DNA of 57,488 nt from CAYTMY01 sp964618075 (GTDB lineage Bacteria; Bacillota; Clostridia; Eubacteriales; Anaerofustaceae). This document shows positions 18,171 through 25,488 of the stretch, piece after piece. Location of the stretch: assembly GCA_964618075.1 (NCBI GenBank), contig CAZTZO010000009.1, positions 1 through 57,488 on the forward strand. Direction: 5' to 3'. A program made the translations under genes and the position numbers. The first letter of the stretch is position 1, and every line of letters begins with the position of its first letter. The notes below the pieces were generated by a model. That model was given only the letters and a program-made list of their open reading frames with translations. It was not told the origin of the DNA and searched no databases.

Positions 18171-18991
18171 ACGTCTGCCGAAAAGACAACTCTCTTTGAT
18201 AGTATAATAGAGCAAAGCGTATTGTAGTCGTCAAGGAAAAGCTCTCCTGCGGGTGGACACGTCGCTTTATAAAGAGTAGCTCCGTCCTCGGGAAGCGTAT
18301 TAAAGAAGTTTACCATATCGGAATAGGAAACCACATAATCATAAACGACTTCGTCAAGGCGGCTCGGATACGCCGAAATACGAGAGCCTTCCGCACTGCT
18401 TTGAGAAAACGTTATCTGACTAAGCGCACCGTTTTGATACTTCACGCTCAGTGAAGATACTGCATTGTAGTGAAGGGAAGGAATGGAAGAATTGTATACC
18501 GAAGAATCCTCATATACAGCTATCGGAGTAGTATCGCCCGTTGAAGCGCTGTTAGTACAGGCCTTTGCAAGAAGCATAAACGCATAAGCGACTTTATCGG
18601 ATTCTGACGTATTGGCTTTGAAGGTCTGATTTTGCATAAGGCTTGCACACAGAGTTGTCACGCTAGAAGAAAAATGCGCCCTCTGCGTAGTCGGCGCGGT
18701 TTGCGAATAGGCGTTTAGAGCATAATCGAACATGTCGAAATTTACGGTGTTTATAAGACCGTTTTCGACAGTTATCTTCATAGCGTAGGCATTGCCCTCG
18801 TCGTTGTAATATGTATAAAAAGCCACATATGTGCCGTCTATATAAGCGTACTTTTTGTCCGTAAGAACGATATCGCCCGTGTCCTTATTATTTATTATTT
18901 CAGAAGAACAGGACATAAGAAAAAAAAGCGGCAACATAAGGCTTATAACACAGAGTATTTTTTTTATCTTTATATACGTCGGTTTCTTCAT
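18146..18991 (-). CDS. Lipoprotein, possibly with FMN-binding-like repeats
   Basis: From the ATG at 18991 the protein is 281 residues, with a signal peptide and the lipobox FLMSC giving a lipidated cysteine at about residue 28. A GTG 19 codons upstream (19048) extends the frame, but without a better ribosome binding site and with an atypical leader, so the inner ATG is preferred. The segment DGTYVAFYTYYNDEGNAYAM plus ITVENGLINTVNF and the later QNGALSQITFSQ resemble the FMN-bind lipoprotein pattern common in Clostridia, though the flavin-attachment threonine motif is not evident. It is probably surface exposed. Function is unknown. Confidence 0.7.
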   Translation of the reverse strand: MKKPTYIKIKKILCVISLMLPLFFLMSCSSEIINNKDTGDIVLTDKKYAYIDGTYVAFYTYYNDEGNAYAMKITVENGLINTVNFDMFDYALNAYSQTAPTTQRAHFSSSVTTLCASLMQNQTFKANTSESDKVAYAFMLLAKACTNSASTGDTTPIAVYEDSSVYNSSIPSLHYNAVSSLSVKYQNGALSQITFSQSSAEGSRISAYPSRLDEVVYDYVVSYSDMVNFFNTLPEDGATLYKATCPPAGELFLDDYNTLCSIILSKRVVFSADVYSLFSNR

Positions 18992-19086
18992 ATGTATATA
19001 TATTACACGGCTTTTAAGCAAATTGCAAAACAAACGATATCTTTTCACGATTTGATGATATAATATTTAATATATCGGAGGTTGTT

Positions 19087-19692
19087 ATGGCACAGCTTTA
19101 CTACAGATATTCCAGCGTCAGCGCAGGAAAATCTGCGGAAGTCATAAAAATAGCGCAGAACTATGAGAAACAAAATAAACGCGTAATAATCTTCAAGTCC
19201 TCCACCAACGACAGGTATATCAAGGACTCGGCATATACACAGGCAGACTTAAAAAGACCGGCTGTAGCCTTTAGCGATACCTCCTCATTTTTGTCTTTAA
19301 TACAGTTTGCACAGGAGGAAAACAAGGAATCGATTCACTGTATACTCGTAGACGACGGACATTTCATGAACAGGGCGCAGGTGTTGCAATTAGCGCAGAT
19401 AGTGGACTACATGGATATACCCATTATAGTATACGGTCTTAAAAACGACTATAAAAACGACCTTTTTGACGGCAGCAAGGCTCTTTTGATATACGCCGAC
19501 AAAATAGAGGAGGTCAAGACCGTCTGTATGTTCTGCGATAAAAAGGCGACAATGGTGCTTCGCTTGAAAAACAACAGACCTGTTTATACGCAGGAGCAGG
19601 TGGTTTTAACAGGCAAGGATATGTATATTCCTGTATGCAGAAAGTGCTACGGAAACCCGAATATTTCAAAGCTCACAGGAGGTAATAAATGA
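19087..19692 (+). CDS. tdk: Thymidine kinase-like protein (type II) with altered active-site acid
   Basis: The 201 residues align throughout with type II thymidine kinases, which phosphorylate thymidine in salvage. The P-loop reads YSSVSAGKSA (residues 8-17), and VVDYMDIPIIVYGLKNDYKNDLF matches the family core. The zinc finger is CMFC...CRKC. Where E. coli Tdk has VDECQF with the catalytic Glu, this protein has VDDGHF with Asp at residue 90. The P-loop region also differs from the usual SAMNAGKS. It may be an active enzyme with an Asp base or a divergent relative. It has an extended -10 element upstream, a GGAGG site, and overlaps the nitroreductase by ATGA. Confidence 0.82.
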   Translation: MAQLYYRYSSVSAGKSAEVIKIAQNYEKQNKRVIIFKSSTNDRYIKDSAYTQADLKRPAVAFSDTSSFLSLIQFAQEENKESIHCILVDDGHFMNRAQVLQLAQIVDYMDIPIIVYGLKNDYKNDLFDGSKALLIYADKIEEVKTVCMFCDKKATMVLRLKNNRPVYTQEQVVLTGKDMYIPVCRKCYGNPNISKLTGGNK

Positions 19693-20216
19693 TAAAAAAC
19701 GAAACGATCAACACTCTTTTAACAAGAAGGAGCATAAGGAAATTTGCTTCAGAGCAGATAACCGATGAAGAGCTGGATACAGTGCTTGAAGCGGGACTTT
19801 ATGCACCGAGCGCAAGGGCTCAGCAGCCATGGCTGTTTGTTGTCGTACAGGACAAAGCGACAAGAAAAGAAGTAGTCGACCTTAACAACGTGATATTAGG
19901 CTCAAAATCCGACCCGTATTACAACGCGCCGACAATAATTATCGTGTTTTCTCAAAAGGGTGCCATAGCTCCCGTAGAGGACGCATCTCTTGCTATGGGC
20001 AATATATTTAACGCCGCACATGCAATAGGGCTTGCTTCGTGCTGGATAAACCGTGAAAGAGAAATGTTTCAAACAGCTAAGGGCAAGGAGCTTATGAAAA
20101 GGTGGGGCGTTGCAGACGATTATTTCGCAATAGGTGCGTGCGCAATAGGAAAAGCAGACTGTGAAATGCCCAAAGCAGGACAAAGGCGTGAAGGAAGGGT
20201 TATCAAAATCAAATAA
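19689..20216 (+). CDS. Nitroreductase family FMN oxidoreductase
   Basis: A compact 175-residue nitroreductase-fold protein. The FMN phosphate-binding start is TRRSIRKFASEQI, with APSARAQQPWLFVV as the second flavin-contact motif and GLASCWINRE plus AIGACAIG near the C-terminus. These enzymes are homodimers that reduce nitroaromatics, quinones or enones with NAD(P)H; the natural substrate cannot be told. It overlaps tdk by four bases (ATGA) and has its own GGAGGT within the tdk end. The next gene follows without a gap. Confidence 0.88.
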   Translation: MIKNETINTLLTRRSIRKFASEQITDEELDTVLEAGLYAPSARAQQPWLFVVVQDKATRKEVVDLNNVILGSKSDPYYNAPTIIIVFSQKGAIAPVEDASLAMGNIFNAAHAIGLASCWINREREMFQTAKGKELMKRWGVADDYFAIGACAIGKADCEMPKAGQRREGRVIKIK

Positions 20217-20777
20217 ATGAGCTACCGAATCGATACAAAAAGACTCCGGATGACGACCTCGGATAAAAAGATGATTTCGGATATGCTCGATTTTCATATA
20301 AGAAACAAAGAGCACTTTTTACCATGGGAGGATAAAAAGCCCGATGATTATTATACATATTTTTATCACATGCAGATGGTAAAAAGCGAAAAGGCAGCAA
20401 TCAAGCGCGGCGACGAGCTGGATTTCTGGATATTTCGCCTTACCGACGGCAAGCTTATCGGCAAGGTGGTGTTATTTTCTATTTCCTTCGGCAATGTTTC
20501 AAGCGCTGTATTAGGCTACAAGCTCGATTCTCAGGCTCAAAAATGCGGCTATATGCACGAAGCGATAAATGCCGTTATCTGCTTTGCCTTTAACGAGCTG
20601 AACCTTCACCGGCTTGAAATAAATATAATCCCGCGTAACGAACGCTCCATAAAGGTTGCCGAAGCTGCCGGCTTTTCCCTTGAAGGTAAAAGTGAAAAAT
20701 TCATGAGGATAAACGGGGTTTGGGAGGATCATTTGAGATTTGTTAAAATAAACGATTCTTTTAAGGAAGATTATTAA
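20217..20777 (+). CDS. GNAT family N-acetyltransferase (RimJ/RimL-like)
   Basis: This 186-residue GNAT protein resembles the RimJ/RimL group. It opens with IDTKRLRMTTSDKKM. The acetyl-CoA loop lies around LDSQAQKCGYMHEAINAVICFAF (in place of the usual GxGxxG-like turn), and HRLEINIIPRNERSIKVAEAAGF is the characteristic C-terminal stretch. Such proteins acetylate N-terminal or small-molecule amines; the substrate is not predictable. The ATG directly follows the nitroreductase stop, and the strong terminator at 20785-20826 closes the operon. Confidence 0.88.
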   Translation: MSYRIDTKRLRMTTSDKKMISDMLDFHIRNKEHFLPWEDKKPDDYYTYFYHMQMVKSEKAAIKRGDELDFWIFRLTDGKLIGKVVLFSISFGNVSSAVLGYKLDSQAQKCGYMHEAINAVICFAFNELNLHRLEINIIPRNERSIKVAEAAGFSLEGKSEKFMRINGVWEDHLRFVKINDSFKEDY

Positions 20778-20784
20778 ACCAAAT

Positions 20785-20826
20785 AAAAAAGGTCTGCATT
20801 TAAAAAAATTCAATCAGACCTTTTTT
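20785..20826. terminator. Bidirectional intrinsic terminator
   Basis: A perfect 12-base inverted repeat (20785-20796 with 20815-20826) has A and T runs at its two ends. It serves the GNAT gene on the plus strand and the small membrane protein gene, which stops at 20833, on the minus strand. Confidence 0.9.
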
Positions 20827-20832
20827 CTTAAC

Positions 20833-21003
20833 TTAGACGTTTTTAAAAAGACACCCGAGTGCAAGCAGTACATATCCGATGAGTACGAGTATAAAAGCGT
20901 ACTGTGCGAAATATGCTATAATGCCGAAATGCATCAATGCTCCCACTACTACCAAAATAAGGCTGATAAGAAAAATAATTCCTTTAGGCGGAGACAATCT
21001 CAT
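20833..21003 (-). CDS. Small two-span membrane protein, 56 residues
   Basis: This reading frame starts at the ATG at 21003-21001 behind a full AGGAGGG ribosome binding site. It encodes a 56-residue protein beginning MRLSPPKGIIF. It is almost entirely hydrophobic, with two predicted membrane segments separated by the short turn MHFGIIAYFAQYA and ending GCLFKNV. It stops just before the bidirectional terminator, so it forms a complete unit. I do not recognise the family and no function can be assigned. Confidence 0.75.
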   Translation of the reverse strand: MRLSPPKGIIFLISLILVVVGALMHFGIIAYFAQYAFILVLIGYVLLALGCLFKNV

Positions 21004-21061
21004 TGTATAACCCTCCTTTCATAAATAAATATTTATTATGTCATTCGAACCCTTATATGTT

Positions 21062-21529
21062 CTATCTTGAGTTGGATACGGCTTTTTTCGTATTCTTAAG
21101 CTCTGTTTTGTTCGTATCCAGTATATTAATAAGCTCGCGCAGGTCGTCCTGAGTTTTGCTTATCATATTCGTAAGATATTCTATCGAACGCACTCTTATA
21201 CGCATCGCGTCGTCTCTTGCGGCACGTCTTATCGCTTCCGCCTCTTCATTGGCGGTTTTAGTTATATTGTTGTTGTCGACAAGATGAGCCTTATGCTCCC
21301 TTGCTTCCTTTACAATACTGCCGGCTTCTCTTTCCGCCTGCGATTTTATGCGTATTTCCTCCTCGCGGATACGCTTCGCCTCTGCAATATCCATTGGAAT
21401 AGAAGCTCTTAAATCATCTATCATGTCGAGGATCTCGTCCTTGTCAATCATCACCTTGTTTGTCAGAGGAACGTTTGACGCTTCCTCTATTTCGAATTGA
21501 AGCTTATCAAGCACTTCATAAACCTTCAT
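21062..21529 (-). CDS. Coiled-coil protein resembling V-type ATPase subunit H / ATP synthase b
   Basis: The 155 residues are nearly all charged helix: a short N-terminal element MKVYEVLDKLQFEIEEA, a long Ala/Glu/Arg-rich coil (about residues 50-110) and a second coil to the end. The sequence resembles the COG2811-type proteins that Clostridia often encode after coaD and which are sometimes labelled ATPase. It is not part of an ATPase operon here and has no nucleotide-binding motif. It may be a DivIVA-like or cytoskeletal scaffold. Spacing to coaD (20 bases) implies co-transcription. Confidence 0.75.
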   Translation of the reverse strand: MKVYEVLDKLQFEIEEASNVPLTNKVMIDKDEILDMIDDLRASIPMDIAEAKRIREEEIRIKSQAEREAGSIVKEAREHKAHLVDNNNITKTANEEAEAIRRAARDDAMRIRVRSIEYLTNMISKTQDDLRELINILDTNKTELKNTKKAVSNSR

Positions 21530-21549
21530 ACACTACCTCCTGTAACGAT

Positions 21550-22035
21550 TCATTGCTTATTATAAAAAGCTATAAGTTTATTTGCCACATTGTCCGGAAC
21601 CATAGCACTTATATCTCCTCCGTATGAGGCGACTTCCTTAACAACAGAGCTTGAAAGATATGTATATCTGCTGCGTGAAACCAAAAGCACGCTTTCTATC
21701 TTATCGTTTAGCATTCTGTTTGTAAGGGCCATTTGAAACTCATAGTCAAAATCGGTAAGCGCTCTTAAGCCTCTTATGACTGTATATATCTTCTTTTTCT
21801 CGCAGTAGTCCGCAAGCAGTCCCTCGTAGTGTTCTATCTCTATTTTGTCTTTATCTTCTCCGAGAGCTACTCTTATCATTTCCATTCTGTTTTCATAAGA
21901 AAACAGGCTTTTTTTCGTGCCGTTGACCATAACGACAACGTGCAGCTTGCCGAACATTTTTACAGCGCGCCGTATAATGTCGATATGTCCGTACGTTACG
22001 GGATCGAAGCTGCCCGCATATATAGCGTCGTTCAT
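21550..22035 (-). CDS. coaD: Phosphopantetheine adenylyltransferase
   Basis: This 161-residue enzyme makes dephospho-CoA from 4'-phosphopantetheine and ATP. The nucleotidyltransferase motif GSFDPVTYGHIDII carries the T/HxGH-type loop. RGLRALTDFDYEFQMALTNR and the C-terminal YTYLSSSVVKEVASYGGDIS motif are characteristic. The start overlaps the rsmD stop by four bases (ATGA), giving the common rsmD-coaD coupling. Confidence 0.97.
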   Translation of the reverse strand: MNDAIYAGSFDPVTYGHIDIIRRAVKMFGKLHVVVMVNGTKKSLFSYENRMEMIRVALGEDKDKIEIEHYEGLLADYCEKKKIYTVIRGLRALTDFDYEFQMALTNRMLNDKIESVLLVSRSRYTYLSSSVVKEVASYGGDISAMVPDNVANKLIAFYNKQ

Positions 22036-22586
22036 CCTTGCGCCTCGTTGTATCTGTAATATCGCATTCTGGTTTTCGAATACTTTTTATCCTTAAACAG
22101 TTCATAGCTGTCGTTAAGGGTGATTATGGCAGAAAGTCCTGTTTCAATAACGAGAACACCTCCGTCTGCAATAATCCTTTTATTCAATAATATATCCGTT
22201 AGCTTGCTTAAATCTTCATAAGCGTATGGCGGATCCATATATATTATATCATACTTAAGGTTCGTTTCAATCAAAAATTCGTATGCAGAACGCCTCAGCA
22301 CGCGAAATCGTTCAGGCTTCTTCGTCTTTTGGATATTCTCCTTTATGAGCTTTATGGCGTCAGTTGAAGTGTCTGTAAGATAAGCCTTCTGACAGCCGCG
22401 GCTGACCGCCTCTATCGCAATGGAGCCCGTCCCCGCAAACAAGTCCAAAAACAGGCTGTCGGTATAGATATAAGGACGAAGCGTATTAAATACGTCCTCC
22501 TTTATCCTGTCAGTCGTAGGGCGTATTAAATCCCCCTTGGGAGAGGAAAGCTTCATGCCTCTGAATTCTCCTGTTATAACTCTCAC
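22032..22586 (-). CDS. rsmD: 16S rRNA (guanine966-N2)-methyltransferase
   Basis: This Rossmann methyltransferase of 184 residues begins VRVITGEFRGMKL, the usual N-terminus. It has motif I LFLDLFAGTGSIAIEA and the catalytic motif IV DPPY in IIYMDPPYAYED, and methylates G966 of 16S rRNA. The GTG at 22586 is chosen because GGGAGG lies eight bases upstream and because it overlaps the prmC stop as GTGA. The longer reading frame upstream has no family similarity. Confidence 0.94.
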   Translation of the reverse strand: MRVITGEFRGMKLSSPKGDLIRPTTDRIKEDVFNTLRPYIYTDSLFLDLFAGTGSIAIEAVSRGCQKAYLTDTSTDAIKLIKENIQKTKKPERFRVLRRSAYEFLIETNLKYDIIYMDPPYAYEDLSKLTDILLNKRIIADGGVLVIETGLSAIITLNDSYELFKDKKYSKTRMRYYRYNEAQG

Positions 22587-23446
22587 TTTTTTATCCTCCC
22601 GCTTACGCACCTTTCTATCCCCGCAAGGTCGCATGTAACACGAATATCCTCATATCCCGCCTTTTGCATAAGCTTTTTAACCTCGCCTGCCTGATTTATA
22701 CCCGTTTCCAATACAAGGCATCCGTTTAAAGCGTTTAAATAATTGACAGAATCAATAATTATGCTGCGGTAAAGGCTCAAGCCGTCACAGCCTCCGTAAA
22801 GCGCTATCTCAGGCTCTCTTCTTACCTCGCGCTGCAATACCGTCATTTCATCGCTTGTTACATATGGCGGATTTGATACTATAATATCATAATCACCGTT
22901 TATATTGTCGAATAAGTCGCTTAAGATTACCTCTGCGCGCTCACTAAGTGAATGCTTATCTATATTTTTTTGCGTTACTTCAATACAGTCCTCGCTTATA
23001 TCAGACAGACTCACCTTGCAGTTATCGAAATTCAAAACAAAGGCTATACCAATACAGCCGCTGCCGCAGCACATATCCAATACCTCTAAAGCGTGAGGAT
23101 CATCTTTTTTTATCTCCTCCGCTCTTTTAAGAGCCTCTTCAAGAACACACTCTGTATCGGGGCGCGGTATCAATACGCCCACATCGACATAGAAGTCAAG
23201 AGAATAGAATTCCTTATTATTTGTAAGGTACGCTACAGGCATTCCTTCGCACCTTAAATCTATCATTGAAAGAAATTTGTTTTTCTCGCTTTCGATTATC
23301 TCGTACTCGGGATGAGCCTTTAAAAACAACACTTCGGAATTACATGCTTTTGAAAGCAGAACATAGCAGTCTGTAAGAGGAGAGTCCACCCCTGCGCCTA
23401 ATAGCTTTTCATTTGCACTTTTAAGTAGTTCTCCCGCTTCAGTCAA
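22583..23446 (-). CDS. prmC: Release factor glutamine methyltransferase
   Basis: PrmC methylates the GGQ glutamine of RF1 and RF2. Motif I is VLDMCCGSGCIGIAF and the glutamine-binding motif is NPPY in IIVSNPPYVT. The N-terminal helical domain (AYLTNNKEFYSLDFYVDVGVLIPRPDTE) matches the family. The TTG at 23446 is the likely start: a GGGGGG ribosome binding site lies seven bases upstream, whereas the more distal GTG at 23461 would place that site inside the gene. It overlaps rsmD by four bases. prfA, its frequent neighbour, is not present. Confidence 0.94.
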   Translation of the reverse strand: MTEAGELLKSANEKLLGAGVDSPLTDCYVLLSKACNSEVLFLKAHPEYEIIESEKNKFLSMIDLRCEGMPVAYLTNNKEFYSLDFYVDVGVLIPRPDTECVLEEALKRAEEIKKDDPHALEVLDMCCGSGCIGIAFVLNFDNCKVSLSDISEDCIEVTQKNIDKHSLSERAEVILSDLFDNINGDYDIIVSNPPYVTSDEMTVLQREVRREPEIALYGGCDGLSLYRSIIIDSVNYLNALNGCLVLETGINQAGEVKKLMQKAGYEDIRVTCDLAGIERCVSGRIKK

Positions 23447-23531
23447 TATTTGTCCCCCCACAGTTATTATTTGTTATAATAACAGCAGGCGTGTATTTTA
23501 ACAAGTTTTATCATCTTAATAAATATTTATC

Positions 23532-23560
23532 TTGACATGTATAACTATATAATGTATCAT
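23532..23560 (+). promoter_or_regulatory. Promoter of the cobalamin riboswitch transcript
   Basis: A perfect -35 hexamer TTGACA (23532-23537), a 17-base spacer and the -10 TATCAT (23555-23560) put the start near 23567. That is twenty bases before the riboswitch P1 stem. This unit therefore has its own sigma-A promoter. Confidence 0.8.
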
Positions 23561-23585
23561 ACAGTTAGTTTAATACATTATATAG
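23545..23585. repeat. 13-bp perfect inverted repeat overlapping the riboswitch promoter
   Basis: CTATATAATGTAT (23545-23557) and its exact reverse complement (23573-23585) are separated by 15 bases. The left arm covers part of the -10 hexamer and the right arm is in the initial transcribed region. It could be an operator for a dimeric repressor; the AT-rich content means chance or DNA melting roles are also possible. Confidence 0.5.
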
Positions 23586-23586
23586 A

Positions 23587-23747
23587 CAATACGGCTTCTT
23601 TAAAAGAGAAGCTTACCGGGGAAGAGGGTGCGATTCCTTCACTGTCCCGCAGCCGTAAAAAGTGAGTAAGGCGTGATTAGCCACTGGAGAAATCCGGGAA
23701 GGCGCGCTGAGCATTTGAGCTTTGAGTCGGAATATCCGGTCGTATTG
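23587..23747 (+). promoter_or_regulatory. Cobalamin riboswitch aptamer
   Basis: The conserved elements of the cobalamin aptamer occur in order: CCGGGGAAGAGGGTGCGATT, then CTGTCCCGCAGCCGTAA, then the core GCCACTGGAG and GGGAAGGCG. The closing P1 helix is CAATACG (23587-23593) with CGTATTG (23741-23747). Binding of adenosyl- or other cobalamin normally lowers expression of the downstream gene by folding the expression platform. Here that platform appears to be the terminator hairpin at 23785-23807. No B12-related gene follows. Confidence 0.93.
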
Positions 23748-23784
23748 GACGCGTTGCTACGGAGTATGGCAAAAGCGGGTATGG

Positions 23785-23807
23785 GCACCTGCGGCAAGGT
23801 GCTTTTT
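23785..23807 (+). terminator. Riboswitch-controlled terminator hairpin
   Basis: GCACCT and AGGTGC flank the six-base loop GCGGCA and are followed by TTTTT. It sits 37 bases after the P1 helix and before the small reading frame, in the place of a transcriptional expression platform. Its loop could also form a loop-loop contact with the CCGC segment of the aptamer, as in known cobalamin riboswitches; that is inference. Confidence 0.75.
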
Positions 23808-23849
23808 GTTTATACAGCCTGCCGTAACTTTTCGCGGGAAAGGTATGTT

Positions 23850-23984
23850 ATGACAAAACAACAAGCTGTAGATTTGGTGCACGAGCATTTTGACGCAACG
23901 GTTCTGAGCGTGAAGATGACGGACGCCTTCATGAAACTATTTGAGTTGCTTGAGGATAACAACGAGCATAACACAAACGCCTGA
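23850..23984 (+). CDS. 44-residue protein under cobalamin riboswitch control, unknown
   Basis: An ATG at 23850 preceded by GGAAAGG opens a 44-codon frame, MTKQQAVDLVHEHFDATVLS followed by VKMTDAFMKLFELLEDNNEH and NTNA. The peptide is acidic and helical, with no membrane segment, cysteine or known motif. The frame continues upstream for 59 more codons through the terminator and aptamer, but that part is RNA structure, not protein. Nothing else is encoded before the 17-bp terminator at 24065-24105. It may be a functional small protein, the remnant of a lost B12 gene, or incidental within a regulatory RNA. Confidence 0.45.
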   Translation: MTKQQAVDLVHEHFDATVLSVKMTDAFMKLFELLEDNNEHNTNA

Positions 23985-24016
23985 GCGTATGTATTGAACT
24001 TCTTTATCTGCCGGAA

Positions 24017-24046
24017 GATGAAAACTGTATTTTGCTTGTTTTCATC
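24017..24046 (+). other. RNA hairpin after the 44-codon ORF
   Basis: GATGAAAAC (24017-24025) and GTTTTCATC (24038-24046) form a perfect nine-pair stem with a 12-base loop. It lies between the ORF stop and the final terminator in the riboswitch transcript. It has no T run, so it is not a terminator by itself and may be part of a structured RNA. Confidence 0.5.
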
Positions 24047-24064
24047 ACTCAACAACCTCCCTTA

Positions 24065-24105
24065 AATACGAAAAGACCGCCCCTGTCAGGCGGTTTTTTC
24101 GTATT
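24065..24105. terminator. Strong bidirectional terminator
   Basis: A 17-pair stem (24065-24081 with 24089-24105, one G-T wobble, loop CCTGTCA) has a GC core with A and T runs outside it. It ends the riboswitch transcript on the plus strand and the YhfC operon, which stops at 24172, on the minus strand. Confidence 0.92.
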
Positions 24106-24171
24106 GTAAAGATAAATGAAATCAACTGTTACTTTTTAAATAAAGCTCGATTCAAAACATTAAGCCATACT

Positions 24172-24966
24172 TTAGCTAAGGTTTTTCTTGAATACCTTAT
24201 AAGCAAATATAGCGCAAAATGCGCTGAATATATAAACGCAAAGCTCTGTTATCCATACGTTTGAGGTATAGCCGTTTATTATTACGGCACCTGCGTCAAG
24301 CACTAAATGAAGAAGTATTGCAATAGGAAAAAGCTTTACACAATTCTTCTTTTTCGCTGCAAACCACACCAAAACCGATAAGGATATTTGAGCTGCAACT
24401 GCTGCAAGCCTTTCTAATATACCCACCAAAAACATATATGAGGGCGTAGAAACTAACTGAGAAAATATTGCTTCTATCTGAGACAGCGAAGAAGCCGACA
24501 GTGAGGAGGTAAGTACAGAGGTATTGCCCATATTGATAAATATGGCATATACAAGTGTATTTATGCTTGAGATAAAGAGCAGATAAAACGCTTCGATTCC
24601 GCCGTGTCCCGAAGCGTACATCAGCGAGTTATAATCATTATCGTTATGTTTTTTTAAGACAGTCTTAAATGCAATAAAGCGCCCTGTTTCTTCAAACAAT
24701 CCTGCCATAAGACCTCCGTACAGGGCATAATAAATAATATTCGACTGTATATACGCTCCAATAGAAGAGCCTAGTATTAAGTGATGTACTATTTGCTCTA
24801 AAATGAATGCAAACAATACCATCACGCCCACTCCCGTAAAAAATGCTATACCCTTACAGGAGTATTTCTTTTTAAAATAAATATACAATACTATCGGAAT
24901 AGCCAAGCCGACAAGCATAGTAATAATTATAAATACTATTGATAATACAGGAACCTTACCGTACAT
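24172..24966 (-). CDS. YhfC-type intramembrane metalloprotease-like protein
   Basis: A 264-residue polytopic membrane protein with about seven hydrophobic segments. Motifs match the YhfC (PF10086-type, CPBP/PrsW-related) group: EETGRF in the fourth region (LMAGLFEETGRFIAFK), GHGGIEAF in the next, and a late HLVLDAG. The Glu and His residues would form a membrane-embedded metal site. No substrate is known for the family. It is the last gene of a minus-strand group that includes a VOC protein, a radical SAM enzyme and a MATE exporter. Confidence 0.83.
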   Translation of the reverse strand: MYGKVPVLSIVFIIITMLVGLAIPIVLYIYFKKKYSCKGIAFFTGVGVMVLFAFILEQIVHHLILGSSIGAYIQSNIIYYALYGGLMAGLFEETGRFIAFKTVLKKHNDNDYNSLMYASGHGGIEAFYLLFISSINTLVYAIFINMGNTSVLTSSLSASSLSQIEAIFSQLVSTPSYMFLVGILERLAAVAAQISLSVLVWFAAKKKNCVKLFPIAILLHLVLDAGAVIINGYTSNVWITELCVYIFSAFCAIFAYKVFKKNLS

Positions 24967-24987
24967 GAGATTTAACCTTCTTAAATA

Positions 24988-25461
24988 TTATTTATCCTCT
25001 AAGCACGAAAGCAGATAAGCCTCCGATACATCCATGCGTTTAGCCGTTTCCTCTATCGACATACCTTCCTTCATAAACCTGCGGCAGACCGAGCCGATAT
25101 TTTCGCCGACCTCGATTATATGCATATCCGGATCGTAAAAGCGAACGGCTCTCTGCCCCCATGAATGCTCTATCACCTTATGAACAAACACTATATCATC
25201 TCTATCCATAAGCTTTTTTATAAACTCGTCAAAATCGGTTTCCTCAAAATATAATTCATAGTTGCGGGAATCAAATCGTATCCTTCTTTTCTTCTCGAAA
25301 ATAAAACCGCACCAAGTATCAATAGTCTGAGCGCAGAACCCTCCTTCAAAAATGACATTTGCGCCAAAATCATTGACAGGCTTTATACCCAACACCTCAG
25401 AGTAAAAGCGTTTTGTTCTGTTTATATCGTGTACTGCAATCAGCGTTGAAGAATATTTCAT
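24988..25461 (-). CDS. VOC (glyoxalase/dioxygenase superfamily) protein
   Basis: The first 118 residues form a VOC fold: TLIAVHDINRTKRFYSEVLGI is the opening half and AVRFYDPDMHIIEVGENI the closing half, with the usual C-terminal metal Glu. A short helical extension (about residues 120-157, GMSIEETAKRMDVSEAYL) follows and resembles a helix-turn-helix-like segment. Substrates of this superfamily range from methylglyoxal to antibiotics and cannot be predicted here. It precedes the yhfC-like gene by 21 bases. Confidence 0.85.
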   Translation of the reverse strand: MKYSSTLIAVHDINRTKRFYSEVLGIKPVNDFGANVIFEGGFCAQTIDTWCGFIFEKKRRIRFDSRNYELYFEETDFDEFIKKLMDRDDIVFVHKVIEHSWGQRAVRFYDPDMHIIEVGENIGSVCRRFMKEGMSIEETAKRMDVSEAYLLSCLEDK

Positions 25462-25488
25462 TTTTTCTCCGATTCTTATATAATTTAT

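Noticed and set aside
23673..23849. Longer N-terminal extension of the 44-residue frame
   Set aside because: It runs through the aptamer core and terminator hairpin, so the extension is RNA structure, not protein.
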